Counted from the first letter of the stretch, positions 34,521 to 47,250 are shown. The stretch: 64,000 bases of DNA from Chinchilla lanigera (GCF_000276665.1 NW_004955405.1:11402608-11466607), one strand, 5' to 3'. The notes: generated by a model not told the origin, from the letters alone. A program made the numbers and translations.

Positions 34521-36205
34521 TAACTAGGGTTGTTACAAATGCTTTTTAAAAAGAGTGGCTCTACCTTCCTGGACCAAGTGAAATATAGTAGCAGAGGCAG
34601 AGGTGTTTCAACTTGTCTTTCAGCAACATTTGCATGTTTCTGTCTTCTGCTAAAAACATCATTCAGCACCAGCAGAGGGAGCTACAATGATAGCTTTAAC
34701 CAACCTTTGCTTCCAATCATGCGTCCTATGAAAAGTATGTAAGAGAATATTTTCAACTTTAGACAAAATAATGATTAGTTGAGTTTGATCCTGATTGAGC
34801 CCTACCAAAAGGATGGAAGAATTTATATTAATATTCATTTCTTTAATGAAATGGCCTACAATGGTCCATTTATATATGTCAGCTTCTTGACTGTACAATG
34901 TTCTCCACAATATAAGGATGTCTAGATATAGTATGATGGAAGATGATGGTTAGCTAAATATTTTGGTGCTCTTTATATAACATTTACTTTTAAGACAGTG
35001 AATAAAATGCAGTAGAACAGAGAGTTAGACTCCCGTCCATAAAGTATTCTTATGGGTTCATGCTATACACATGCTCTGGTTCTAGGACCAACTGATTGTA
35101 ACATGTCCCAATACTTAGATATTAGTGCAAAATAAATGATGGATATTTTTGTTGTATCCAAGGCTGAGAAAACAGCTTGTAAAACTTCATTCATTTATTC
35201 AAGAAATGTTATTTGACACTATTAGATGTCAGCTACTGGAAAAAAGCAGACCTACAAATTGTCATTGTGTGGTCCACATTCACAGGGAAGGTGGTATAAA
35301 ATAAAATATCACTCCACTTTTGAATAAATATATTGAAGGAAAAGAGAAATGATAACAAAGGGGCCTGATTTAGGCTGGGTGGCAGGAAGGTCTGAGGATG
35401 TAGAACCTATACGAACATGGAGGACAGAATGCTCTAGGCAGAGGAAATAGTATTACGTGAGCCCTGAGAAAGAAAAAGCCTTGGAGGAGTTGCAAAAAGA
35501 CCTGAGAGCTACAGCATACCTGGAAATAGCCCTGACAGAGGCTGAGGAGGGAACCAGGGCTGTATGGCACTGAAGGCTGTGTGAAGAGATTGGTATTGTA
35601 TCCTAAATGCAAGGGGAAGAATTTTAAGCACATGATTGGGTTAACGGGGGTGCATTTTTAATAAGCCATCCTAGTCATAGAGTAGAAGCTTGAACCTCAA
35701 AAGTAGAAGGCAGGAATGGCATGCTGGTACAAAGAAACAAGCTTATTGTGAATGGAATGTGAGATTCAGGGGCAGTGGAAAGTTAGAACATTCATTCTAG
35801 AAAAACAAGGCCAGTGCATGAATGGCATGTGGCACGCCATCTGACAAAATCCATGTCACAATCTGTGCTCACCCAGACCCCTGTCGACCTATCAATCTTA
35901 GACACAGCCTTAAAAGGGGTTAGCAGCTATGTAAAGCAAAGCCAGGCAAACAGCAAACCTGTTTTTTCCTCTCTCGGGTTATGGAAAAACAATCCAAATA
36001 AAGAAAAAAGTCAACTCGTTCACATGCTTCCCAGAGAACACATGTCTAATTAAAAAATGTATACATGCTTCCTAAAACCACTGGCCCCTATGGCACCAGC
36101 TGTTAGAGTTATAATGGTGCATCAAATGAGGGGAATCAATTTTACACAGATGAGTAAAGATATAATATTTCAAGCTGAGCTTCGGAATTAACTGAATTTA
36201 CATGC
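34521..36205. other. Single-copy DNA with one old repeat
   Basis: The stretch 35340-35640 ('ctctaggcagaggaaatagt', 'gtattgtatcctaaatgcaa', 'ttttaagcacatgattgggt') has the order of a mammalian-wide interspersed repeat that I cannot name with certainty. The remainder shows no exon or repeat. A CTCF-like site lies at 34669-34681. Confidence 0.5.
34669..34681 (+). promoter_or_regulatory. CTCF-like motif
   Basis: 'ccagcagagggag' with downstream 'cta' differs from the CTCF core CCAGCAGAGGGCG-CTA type at about one position. It lies outside recognised repeats. By-eye match only; occupancy is not known. Confidence 0.45.
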
Positions 36206-36209
36206 ATGT

Positions 36210-36415
36210 TGTGGTGGAAAGAGCATGGAATGTAATTTCAGAGGACATGGGGTCAATTCTTACTCAACTACTTACAAGTTCTGTGTCTTTGGGCAATTTA
36301 CTCAACTTTTCTAACCTCAAGCTCCTCATATGTAAAATGTATAATAATATTATCCACCCCACAGAGATGCTGTGAAGGTGAAATGAGTATGATACGCGCA
36401 GAACAACCATTATTT
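36210..36415 (+). mobile_element. MIR SINE, nearly full length
   Basis: Plus-sense MIR blocks in order: 'gtggtggaaagagcatggaa', 'tgtgtctttgggcaatttac', 'cttttctaacctcaagctcc', 'catatgtaaaatgtataata', then 'gtgaaggtgaaatgagtatg'. One of the clearest MIRs here. Confidence 0.9.
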
Positions 36416-36794
36416 TTCGATACCATTATTTTTAAGCAGCACACTTCCAAAAATATAATCGATTCCTCCAAATAAACCTCTATTAAAAATAAGAATTATT
36501 CCTCAAAAAATTACATTTTCCTTAATAATTTTAATGTAATTGAACACATTAATTTATCCCATTAATTGAAGTATTTTGGATAGTTCTCTGCATCAAAAAA
36601 TAAAGTACCAAGAATTACTAAATAACTCACTTATTACATTTGGATAATTTTAAAATCTAGATGTTAGGGGAAATAAAGACACATGAACTAAATGAAATGA
36701 ACAAAAAACCAACTTAATTTCTAAAGAATAAGACTACTTAATTAAAAAAGCAAACACTACACCTTGTAAACAAAATAATTGTTTAGCTTAAATC

Positions 36795-37015
36795 TCACAA
36801 AGATTTTTCAGTGCCCAAGCTCCATCACTCACTCATCATGTCATTTCACAGCAGCCCCTTGAAGTCTGCAAATTTCAATTTCTTTGCATATGAAATGAAG
36901 ATAATTTAATAATAATTCATAATCTTATGAAAGAGTTCCATAAAATTGTACATATAAAGCACTTTGATACAGTGCCTGGCACAAATAGCCATTGAATAAT
37001 TGTCAATCATTGTCC
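36795..37015 (+). mobile_element. MIR SINE
   Basis: Recognisable late MIR blocks 'catatgaaatgaagataatt', 'catataaagcactttgatac' and 'cagtgcctggcacaaatagc'; the 5' half is more diverged. Confidence 0.82.
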
Positions 37016-37119
37016 TTGTTTTTTGTCTGGATGCCTAAAACATATTTTAGCATTTTTTCTTAGAAAATATCTGGAGTTTTCACCTCACATATTTTTGAAC
37101 ATTAAATGAATCCACTGCT

Positions 37120-38610
37120 ACTAGGCCCTAACCCTTCCTTCTCACTCTACAAGACCCTAAGTCCTATTCCCACTTCTACTGGACCCTCACTCTCTCAGAA
37201 TGCCTCATGTGAAAAGTTGTTAGTGATTTGAACAGTGCTAAACCCCGTGGACAGCACTTCTTCTTGAATGTATTAGGAAAATGCTTTGCTATTGAGTCCT
37301 CTTTCCCACTTGAAATAGTTTCACACCACAGCTTCCATACATTGCTTTGTCTTAATTTTCCTCCTCCCTCACTGACCACTGCTGCAGTCCTTACTGATAA
37401 TGCTTCAGTGTACGCCCTTTACAGTTGGCGTTTTTCAAGGTGGCCGTCAGCGTGTTTCATGCTCAGGTCCTGGGTCTCTTCGTTTTTCTGTGTGTGCTCA
37501 TGCCTTTAGTGACCTCAAAATATCTTGTGGCTTCTAATACTATCTACAGTCAGACAATGATCAAGTTTTAATTTCCAACCTGGAGTTCTCCTCTGAATGC
37601 CAGAGACACCATCTCAACTATCCAAGTTTTCCATTTAGACATCTAATATGCTCTCAAAATGAGAACATCCAACCCCAACCTTTTTTTTTTTCTTCCAGAC
37701 CTTTTCTTCGCACAATCTTCCCTAACTCAGTTCACAGCAACTTCACCCTTCCAGTTGCTCAGGTCAGAAACTTTGAATCCTTCTTCCTTGATTCCTCCCT
37801 CTGTCTCCCAAATCCCACATCCAGTCCATCAGCAGGTTCTATCAGCTCTACTTTCAGAAAATATCCCAACTCCAACCCCTAATGCAGCCAGCTTGTTGCC
37901 ACTTCCAATGCTATCACCCTGGCTCAAGGCATCAGTTGGATTACAACAGCTCTGCCTTTTTCTTTACCTCTCTTTGTAATTCATCCATTCCCTACCCAGA
38001 AAGGTCTTTCTTTTATATTCAGATCACATCAAGTCATTCTTCTGCCCAAGCTCTTCACCTCTTGTTCTCCATCTCGAAGTAATACCTGGGGACCTGGAGA
38101 CCTTACAAGCCAGTAGGGACTATCTTGGCTTCCCCTCCACCTCCTCTAAGCACACCAGCTGCACTGGACTCTGCTTTTCATCACACAGAGCAGACCTGCT
38201 CCTGCCTGCTTATGGGCCTTGCTATCTGCTGTTCCTTCTGCCTGCCAGCTCCTCCCCATGCATGCCTGGTGGGGTCCGACTGGCTTACTCTTTTTGCTCA
38301 GATGTCACCCTCCCTCCAGGAGCCCTCTCCTGGCCACTCCAGCTATAACTGCAATTCACTCTCCCTGCGTCACATTCCCAACCTGCCTGCCCTTTTTGTT
38401 TTCTTTTCTTTTCAGCTAATAACCCCTGGTATTCTTTGTATTTTGGCTGTCTGTTTTTTAATTACCTGCCTCTCTTGAATGTAAACTCTCCTGGACTGTA
38501 ATAAGCAGGGATTGTTGCCTGTTATGCTTGCTTGCTGTGTCTCCAGAACTAACAAGAGAGTCTTGTCTGAGTGGGTAGTCAATAACTATTTGTCAGGTAA
38601 GTGAAAATGA
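37120..38610 (+). mobile_element. Long L2 LINE tract (~1.5 kb)
   Basis: The best L2 copy in the window. Ordered plus-sense blocks include a reverse-transcriptase-end region (37370-37530), 'cctggagttctcctctgaat', 'ttagacatctaatatgctct', 'ccagtccatcagcaggttct', 'actttcagaaaatatcccaa', 'gctcagatgtcaccctccct' and a tail with 'ctcctggactgtaataagca'. Open frames of 66-117 codons inside are pyrimidine-rich by-products, since Ser/Pro/Leu codons dominate. Not a gene. Confidence 0.88.
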
Positions 38611-40078
38611 TGAAGGAATAGTTTTCCTAGACCAGGAATAAATGTTAATTAACCTCCAAAGTATCATGAAAGCCCTAAGGCTGCTGGCATTTAAGTGGAA
38701 CAACTTTAAATCTTAAATGTTAAAAATGTGGTTATGAAACAAAATCTATTATAGCATACATAATAGTTGGGCCTGTACCATACAACAGTCTATGTGTTGT
38801 ACACACACGTGTGTGCGAACTACTAGACAACCACACTCTTTTTACAGTGTTTCATTAAGTTTCATTCATATATCACACTAGAATTTAAACTTTAACGATA
38901 TTCTTCCTTTACCCTTCTAAGTCAACCACCTAAGGAGTTATTTCTTTTAATATTCTTCCACTATAGACTTTTATTGTTGTTATTTTCTTTGTCTTGTCTG
39001 CAGTATGTGAACTAACAAAAATTTTACATTTTAAGCACTTTAAATTTTAAAAAGCTGCCTATCTCTGGTTTCTAAGGAAAGACATATTAATTTTATAAAT
39101 TGTGCCATAGGTATTTTGCCTCTGTACATTACAATAAACTGAAGTGTTTGTTGTTTTTCTTTTCAAAGTGCTCCTTTCTTCTGCAGTTTTCTCCAATTCC
39201 AAGGACCTTGCTACCTAACTGTCCTTCTATATCACTTAAACAACTGTTTGTTCCTCCAGAAAAGGCTGGCCCAGGCCTCACCACATGTTCTGTCCTGAAC
39301 TATAAGCGCAGACTCCCTCTGTGAAGGTTGAAAGCATTAGCACTTGGAAATAAAATAAAAAGCACGTTGTCAAACATCTTGAATTTCATGGAAAGTACAA
39401 CCTCTTCTGATATTTCATACATAGACATATCAACAATATAAACCAACATTAGCAGTCAGGGTTACAGCTGTTGACGATTGAATGTCCACAAGGACTTGGC
39501 ACTGGACTGGTCACTCGAGAGGTTTTATAACACTCCACAGAAAATATTGATCTTGCTCTTAAAAGACTTCAACTTAATAAATATGTAAGAAAATTCAGTC
39601 ACTAAGTATAGCCTCCTGCCTCTGTGCTGGAAACACACACACCCACCTTCTGCAATATTCAAAGAGCCTTGAAATTGAGGTGAAAAACCCTGCTTGAACC
39701 CCACTGTCATTTATTAATACGAGTCTTTGATCCCTGTTTTGGTCTGCTTGCCGCTAGAATGAACTAGCAAAGAACAATCTGCTACCACAAGGATGAAACT
39801 GCACAGACAAAGGAAAAGTAAAGAAAGAAAAAAATGCCTAAAGAAAGAAGTGATGAAAAGTAAAACTGCATACTACCAATAGAAGATAACAATTTTATTA
39901 GTACTTGGAATAACTTTTTCACCTACCTCTGAAAAGGTTTACCTAACAAATTAATAAAAAGTACACGAACCTTTCTAAGAAATGTAGCTTATTTTTGTAT
40001 GACATTCCACTTTATTTCTTCATTGGGAAATCATGCTTCCAAAAAATGTCATTCGTGGAACTCACAGAGTTTGTAAAC
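38611..40078. other. Single-copy AT-rich DNA
   Basis: No repeat or exon recognised. A short alternating 'acacacacgtgtgtgc' palindrome-like run sits near 38801-38816. Confidence 0.5.
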
Positions 40079-40126
40079 GTGTGTGTGTGTGCATGTGTGT
40101 GTGTGCATGTGTGTGTATGTGTGTGC
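40079..40126. repeat. (TG)n microsatellite with CA interruptions
   Basis: TG repeats interrupted by 'gcatg' and 'tatg' units. The alternation of purine and pyrimidine is largely kept. Confidence 0.95.
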
Positions 40127-40129
40127 CTG

Positions 40130-40260
40130 CCAGTCCCACTAAACCATAGGTTCCAAGAGGTCCAGGACCTTGTGCTTTACTCATTAATATATTCTTGGTG
40201 CTAAACACTGTACCTAGCCCAGAGGAAATTCTCAATCAATATTTAGGTAACAAATAAAAT
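40130..40260 (+). mobile_element. L2 LINE 3' end
   Basis: 'ccataggttccaagaggtcc', 'gtgctaaacactgtacctag' and 'ctcaatcaatatttaggtaa' reproduce the terminal L2 order (size statement, 'cctggcacatag'-like, 'tcaataaatatttg'-like). Confidence 0.7.
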
Positions 40261-40599
40261 AAATGTCCCTTTTTCACGATCTGTGCATAGCATATTTTAA
40301 TCTGTAGCAGTTATCAATGAATTCTTATTAAGTTGCCTTTAGAGGATAATAAATAAAAGTCATTTGTAATTATTATTTCAGGTAACTGCTTATTTTGACC
40401 TTCTTTTGTTAAGCACCTGATTCAAACTGACAGCGATATACAGCCTACCTGACAAAATGCCGGTAGCTCTCAAGCCTAAGCTCACTCGTCCTGGGGCTTC
40501 TTTCCAACGTCCTTTTCCCCCTGCTCCTCGTTGGTCTTGCTAACTTCTCTTTCTGATCTCTTCCCAAAGTGTCCGTACATCTCCCAGTTTGTAATCTCT

Positions 40600-40860
40600 C
40601 GCTCTGTCTGGGAAGCTGCATAAAACAGAGATTGACACAGGATTTAAAGTCAGCCTGCTTCAGGTACAACCCCAGATTTAAAATTTTCTGGTTGTGATCT
40701 GGGGCCTCATTTTCCATCACTGTGAAGTGGGTTATCTATGTAAGAGATATAATTAATAGCACCTACCTTATGGGATTGTCAGGAGGATTAAATGAGATAA
40801 TATGTGTAAAGTGTTCTGCACAGCGCCTAATGTGTTTAAGAAATGTTAAGTATTTAGCTA
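40600..40860 (+). mobile_element. MIR SINE
   Basis: Clear MIR end: 'agcacctaccttatgggatt', 'gtcaggaggattaaatgaga', 'taatatgtgtaaagtgttct' and 'gcacagcgcctaatgtgttt'. Confidence 0.9.
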
Positions 40861-40869
40861 CGATCTCTT

Positions 40870-41595
40870 CCTCCACAATTTAATTCCCACACTGTAGCCA
40901 TCACTTGCTAATATCAAGATAGCCACAACCAGAATTCCCTGTCCTTTCTCTAAAGCACCATCCTTAATACACAACTGAGTCTCAGGCTGCTCATGTCCAA
41001 CACAGTAACATCTTGACTATTCTTCTCCAAATCTGTTCAAAATTACATCACTTTTCTCCCAACTAGCCCACTTGGAAACTGTATCTGCTATATCCTTTTA
41101 GCTGATGTAGCCAGTACATAATAATGTGTGCCAAATCCATAAGCATACACTGAACCAGTGGTCTCTCTGCCCCCTTCTTCCTTCTATCAGTCCCAAGCTC
41201 CACTGTTAAAATAATCCATCTAAGGCTTAACTCTGGGTATATTCTTTCCTACTCATTCATCTATGAAACATCTGAATTTCAGTTCAACCCTCTCCTAACC
41301 GTTTTTATCCTTCAACAGAACTTCTAAAAGCCCAAAAGTTAACCAAACCAAATTACAGCTTCACAAATAGGTTCTCTCTCTCCCATCATCATGTCTCCTG
41401 CTCCAAAATATCTTTCTCAAATGTCAAATTGTTCCCCATTATTTAAGGCCTTTCTCAGAGACTCCTCCTCCATAAAACTTTCCTTGATTCTACCAGCAGG
41501 TTGTACTCCTTCTTACCTCCAAAGTCCTAAAACCCTTTGAACTTCTGATGAATTTCATATACTACCTTCTAGCCTGGTTGTCTAAACATTAAATC
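40870..41595 (+). mobile_element. L2 LINE fragment(s)
   Basis: L2 text such as 'tctcaaatgtcaaattgttc', 'ctcctcctccataaaacttt' and 'ccttgattctaccagcagg' runs to about 41590. The earlier half is more diverged and may be a separate piece. Confidence 0.7.
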
Positions 41596-41599
41596 CTCC

Positions 41600-41745
41600 T
41601 TGCCAGATTGAAAGACCACATAATGTAGAGGACAGAGCCACATTTACAGCATACTTATGACAGTCTTTCAAGTTCTCTGGGCCTCATGTCCTCAGCTGTA
41701 AGATATGAAAAATGACAAAAAGCATATACTGAAGCTTTACATGAT
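41600..41745 (+). mobile_element. MIR SINE fragment
   Basis: Diverged plus-sense MIR core: 'agttctctgggcctcatgtc' and 'ctgtaagatatgaaaaatga'. Confidence 0.6.
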
Positions 41746-42329
41746 AAGAGAACTATTTCCTCTTATAAGTGGAAAATTACCAGTTAAGTAAAAATATGTG
41801 AACATTTAAAAGACTGAAAGGAAGGAGATAGATATTATTAGCAATTATTATTAGGTGGGAAAACCAGGAATATTTTTATTTTGTTCTATATTTGTTTATC
41901 TTCCAACCGCTTTACAACTAGATAGCTTGTATCCATGCTACTGGCCAGTCATACAAGCATTAATAGAACTTCAGAAACTATATTATGATTTGATAATACA
42001 AGAAAATTAGTCAAGAGGCACTATATAAAAGAAAACATTATTTAATTGCCAGGATAATATATGGCTCTCAGTATCATCAAAAATAGGGGAAAGATATTTC
42101 TGCCTTCAAAATGCATCAAATTTCAGTCACAATGTGACTGGGAAAGGCTCAAGTAGAATAAAGAAACTTAAAAATCACCTGCCAAAAATACTTGCCATAA
42201 AAAGTGGTTAAGACACTGACACAGCTCCTTAATTTCAAGTATTTAGAGCCTGACATCTGGTCTACCGTCAGAAGAGAGCAACACAGACACAGAGAGCACT
42301 GCTCCAAGTCTACAATCAAAGATTTATGT
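41746..42329. other. Single-copy DNA
   Basis: Nothing recognised beyond AT-rich text. Confidence 0.5.
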
Positions 42330-42490
42330 CTGGCTCAAATCAAAGAGTCTACATCAAGAAACACTTGAAGGGGCAAAGGTACATGCTAGACTCAACACCC
42401 TTCATTCTGGAAACTTTTCACAACTGCAAACTCAGTGTGTCCAAAGCTAAATATATCTTCTTCTACTCAAAGCCATTCATTCAGTCTCCA
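42330..42490 (+). mobile_element. L2 LINE fragment
   Basis: 'ctcagtgtgtccaaagctaa' followed by 'atatcttcttctactcaaag' matches the L2 block usually reading 'ctcaacatgtccaaaactga'. Confidence 0.55.
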
Positions 42491-42494
42491 GAGC

Positions 42495-42765
42495 TCAAAA
42501 GTATGACTTTGGAATCAAGGAGACCACAGATTCAATGCCATTTATTGTCAGAATAATTTTGGAACGTTATTTAATAACTGATCTTCATTTTTCTTTTTTT
42601 CGTTAAAAGAAGGTAATTGTATAGGATTATACAGTTGTATAGTAATTGTATAGAAGGTAATCCTATAGGATTTTTGAGATAAATCTTTTTAAAAAGAATG
42701 TGTTCAGGGCACTTGTAATAGCACCTGGCACAAATAAGGACTCAAAACTGCTAATTATTTTGTAG
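42495..42765 (+). mobile_element. MIR SINE with local duplication
   Basis: MIR blocks 'gactttggaatcaaggagac', 'gaacgttatttaataactga', 'gggcacttgtaatagcacct' and 'ggcacaaataaggactcaaa'. Between 42609 and 42671 the repeat holds extra copies of 'gtaattgtatag', a local expansion absent from normal MIR. Confidence 0.85.
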
Positions 42766-42789
42766 TAAATAATCACAATCTGCTCTGTC

Positions 42790-43560
42790 ACCCAGACTAG
42801 AGGCAAGAGAGACATTACAGCTGCCCTAACACCAAATCTTGCAGATTCTGCCCCTGAAATATCTCAGGTATGTGACAGCTGCCTCCTCCCACGTCTACTG
42901 CCACATGCTGACTACAGCGTTTCTCACCTCTTGCTCACCAGTGTACACTCAAAGCAGCAATACTTCCTGATTCCTGCTCTACCACTCACCTCTGATTTCT
43001 CCAATAGTTTTTCTATGATGACAGAGTTTTCAGAGATAAAATATGGCTGTGCCATTCCCCTGTTTAAAGATGTTTCAGCCCCTGGTATGCAGGGCCAAGT
43101 TCAAGCTTAGTAAAACTACATGCAATAACCCTCTTTTACAATCCTTCTGAATTTGTGTATCTTTCCAGCTTTACTTTATGCCAGTCTCTGAAGCTGCACA
43201 CATTCACCCTAAGGTGGGCCTGTGCCAAACACTGGCTAAAAATTACATTTTCTCTCCATCCAACACCATTCTTCCTCATTTAACAAGCTCTTATTGATCC
43301 TTTAGGAAATCACTTCACTTTTAGGAACACCACCTTTTCTATAAAGTGTTTCTCTGAGATTGTTCTTCTCCCCTTTTACCATAAGAGCGTGTTTTCATCC
43401 CTGTTGTTACACTGCATTTTAATTTTCTGGTTTCCATGTCTTTTTTCACTCTATAGTGAATTACCTGAGAGAAAGCTGTCTCTGCGTGTTTACCACACAT
43501 TTACAGCTCTCAGCTTCCACTGCAAGAGCAAGTGGTATCTTTGAATAAATACATTCTGGT
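42790..43560 (+). mobile_element. L2 LINE fragment
   Basis: Ordered L2 text over about 0.75 kb: 'cagattctgcccctgaaata', 'cagctgcctcctcccacgtc', 'gttcaagcttagtaaaacta' and 'ctcttattgatcctttagga', with a tail near 43540. Confidence 0.75.
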
Positions 43561-43934
43561 TAAAATGGAATTTAAGACTTTACTAAAACTGGAAACTAAA
43601 ACCTGCAAATATAACTCAGTTAAGACCATTTCACTAGCAAGTTCTGTTTCCAAGTGAAATGGATCCCTTTTTTGAGGCACACTCTGCTTTCATATAAAAA
43701 CATAGTAAATGTTCCAAATGCTCATGCCATCAACAAAAAAAGAAAGAAGAAAAACAAAAGCAAGATCTATTTGCCTTTCTTAGTTTTCCTATCTCCTCTT
43801 ATAGAGCTAAAGAGACTTAAAGAGAAAAGCTCTTGTTTTAAAAAATGGAAAATCCTTTATACCTTTATTCCTACATGCTTACTGCATACAAAAATCCCTG
43901 TACCATAACCTCTCCTTCTGCTAACATTTCTGTG

Positions 43935-44085
43935 GACTTGATACAATTATGTTTGTCCTACAGATAAAGAAATTGGGCCTCAGAAAGAAATTACTCCAAG
44001 TCCCATAGCTTGCAAATGACAGAAGAGCTTTGAACCCCGGCTGGTGAGAATCCAAGATTTGTACTGTGCTGTTATGCCAGGCTGT
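43935..44085 (-). mobile_element. MIR SINE
   Basis: Antisense MIR: 'gataaagaaattgggcctca', 'ctccaagtcccatagcttgc', 'agagctttgaaccccggctg'. Confidence 0.85.
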
Positions 44086-46596
44086 CCCAACAGGTGATTA
44101 AATCAATGACTCTCACACCTCCTACCCACTGTTAGCAATTCTACCTGGAAGTTAGGGCAAAACAGAGAGACGGTTGTAGGAACAAAGGAGAGTGGAGCTT
44201 GGGAAGAAGAGAGAAGGTACCATCTCTCAGGAAATGTGTTTAGGATCTCTTTGAAGCTACAATGAGATATCTTTCTGTCAAATGCCAATCTAAAATCTAT
44301 ACAAAAAAAATAAGCTATGAAAAGAAAAATAATCAGTGAAACAAAATCAAGCTGTTACCTTTTTGCTAAAAACAGTGAAAACAAACAAGCTTATCTTACT
44401 AATCCACAAACCTAATGACTCTTAACAAAAGATTTCTGTAAATTTTAATTGCAGTAATCTGGACAGTGTTTCACTATGACTCATTCACTTGAGCCGCAAA
44501 GTTTGTGCAATATAGTTTGCTCTGCTTTATGAGATTGCAACTGCAGGAAAATACCACTCTACCGGCTCAATTAAAATACACCAGACTTATCAAAATGAAG
44601 CGTTTTGGGAATAGCATGCCCTGTGCCTGTTTATTTTAAATACTGCATGTCCATGGAATAAAATCCACAGATTAGTTCCTCTAGCTGAGCTTCTTCATTC
44701 TATTTCCTCATGTCACAATCTCTGCCCCACCTATCTGTCTGTTTTCTTTTCTAGAATATGCTTACCAGAGTTAACTCCTGGCATATAGAATGTGTTCTAC
44801 CTGCCTTTCCATACATATTTGTCATGAATAAGAGTACAAGAGGATCTGCACTGCATTCTGCATAGGGCATCCTGTCCACTGAGGACCACAGACCTCATCC
44901 GAGCTGACCATTTGCTCCTTTTTGTCTCTCTCTAGTCTTTGCTGTTGATATGACTTCCAACTCTTTCTTCATCCAACAAATTCAGTTACTTCTTTTTTCA
45001 TCCTTTTCTTCTGAAAACAGATATTCTGGGGTTTGCTGGTATTGACATTGACAGGTCCATAACTCCTTAGCCAAACTACCAGGATCACAGATGCTGCAGA
45101 ATGCTAGAGGCTTTTAACACCAGAATATATTTAACAACCATATTCCCTATAGTATATAAAATCTTCCCTGGAGTCTGAGAAGCGCCCTACAAGGGGTACA
45201 TCCATGTATCTGCAGAATTTGAATGAGTTTTTCATGAAATACTGCAAAACTACAAATCAACTCACATGGTTTCAGTTCAAACTGTGCCACCAAATGTTTT
45301 TAAAAGCCTTTCCCTTTTAGAGCTCTTAAAATGTCAGAACTGCAAATGAGAGATTGCTGATCTGTGTATATCCTGCCTATAAGACTTGGGGAGAGAAACT
45401 GGGTGAAAGAAAACCTGTTGGCACTTCATCGTTTTGTAGCACAAACTGGTTTTGTCAGAGTCCTTCACGAGCATGTAAACATGGCAGGCACTGGACATAA
45501 TGATTCCATATAAATCATAAATGTATAATTCTAACAAGACCAGAAAGAGAGAGGGAAGTTTTTCTAGATAATAACTCAGTATTTGGTAGAATTAAATGAA
45601 CATGAGAAAAAGGATGGTAATCCCTTGATTCTGAGTGGGGTTTTTTTTTCTTATTAATTTTATTCTTAGTTCAGAAAGAAAATCTGACTCTGGTTTTACA
45701 TGTGAGTTCAATTGGACACATGTTCTCAGGAAGTAAGCTGCACACCAGTAGTAGTATGTTTACTATCATACATGAAATTAGGCCAAGGGATTAGAATAAG
45801 CTAAAGAATTGATAATATCATATACCACTAACCTTTCCTTTAGAATACGTGGATATATTTAAAGGTCATCTTTATGTTGGATAAAATCAAAGACAGATTC
45901 AACTAATTTCACATAATAGGCTATTTCAAAGTAATAAATTAGCTGAACTAATGTTTTCTCGCAGAATAAATAATTCTTGAAAGAAAATAGATCTTTATTC
46001 CTAAATCCTCCTCCTCCCTTTTCAATTAATTAGACTTTGTTGGTAAAAGGAAGTTAAGAAATTCAGCATAAGCCTGATTATATCATGAATGTAAAATGAA
46101 CAGGGCAAATAATGGGCTCTATACTCCTTCAAAGAAGTTAAATAAGTCCATAATAGCCCACCAGTTGTGTAAACACTGTTTCACTATACTTGTAAAAGAA
46201 ATATTGACTTACCTTTTAACTAAAATTATCCTGGCATGCTTCAACTAAGCTTATTAGTAATTCTCATGGTGTATGTGAAATTTTTTAGCTGTGGACTTCT
46301 ATCAAAGATAAAAGAATTAGGAAAACATGAGTTTAGCAAGGCCAGAACGCTGACATGTACCAGACTACACTTTAACCAAATCAATTTTAGTTACTTTCTC
46401 TCTAAGTTCCTAAAATATAAAGAGTGATTTCCAACCTAGGATAATATATTCCACTTTTCAGCAGCTCATTAACACTGAAATACTTTCCAAGGTCATAAAT
46501 AAGAACTATCAAACACAAATACTAAATGAATTTAATTTTACTAACCTTATTATTATATGTAAGAGGAGGTGGTGTTTTTCTCTGACATCTTGCCAG
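44086..46596. other. Single-copy DNA, no gene recognised
   Basis: About 2.5 kb without a named repeat or exon. Text near 44640-44860 is pyrimidine-rich and could be very old L2. Frames of 61-67 codons have no domain. Confidence 0.5.
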
Positions 46597-46830
46597 TATA
46601 TATATATATATATATATATACCTATGAGTTAGCTGGTTACTGAGAGAAATCTGACATATATAGATAGATATAGACATAGATATATGTAGGTATATGTATA
46701 TATAGGTATGTATATGTGTGTGTATATAAGTATATGTATATATAAAGGATATATGTAAATACATATAGGTATATAGGATATATATAGAATATATGCATAT
46801 ATGTAAATATGATATGTATGTGTATATATA
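46597..46830. repeat. AT/GT-rich low-complexity tract
   Basis: A pure TA run (46597-46620) followed after a short unique spacer by about 170 bases of TATATG/TAGATA/TATGTA-like units (46656-46830). The minus-strand frames here, rich in Tyr/Ile/His, are artefacts of this repeat. Confidence 0.95.
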
Positions 46831-47014
46831 CTGTTCACATTAAAAAACCACCACTCTCTACTCCAACTGGTTCTACTGCAATTCAAAAAGATCTCAGTTT
46901 TTTTAACAAATTCATATGAATTTCTTTCTCAAAAAATGACAGTAAACCCAAGGTTCTATCCGGTTGAAGTTATATGTGGCTAAAATTCCCAAGAAGTTAG
47001 GTAAAAGGGACAGC

Positions 47015-47250
47015 GTTATAGTCAAAAGACTCAAGTTAGAATTTTGGCTCCACTACTAACTTGCCAGCCACCATTCGAAACCTTGCACTTCCCATCCCTA
47101 AATGCTGGGTGAGAATCTTACCCGCCTCTTCTGAGGACACAGTGGAAGCACACGGTTGTAAAGGATGAGTCAGTGATGGTCATGATCAGGTCATTTGGAA
47201 ACTGTCTCATGAACCAGAAGGGATTTTTTTAATAACACCAAGTGACTACT
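47015..47250 (+). mobile_element. MIR SINE
   Basis: Plus-sense MIR: 'agttagaattttggctccac', 'actaacttgccagccaccat', 'cttgcacttcccatccctaa'; the 3' part is diverged. Confidence 0.65.

Noticed and set aside
37228..38478. Several overlapping Ser/Pro/Leu-rich frames, up to 117 codons
   Set aside because: They fall in a well-ordered L2 LINE fossil, whose pyrimidine-rich text gives such frames by chance.
46522..46886. Tyr/Ile/His-rich frames of 80-85 codons
   Set aside because: Translation of the TA/TG-rich simple repeat.
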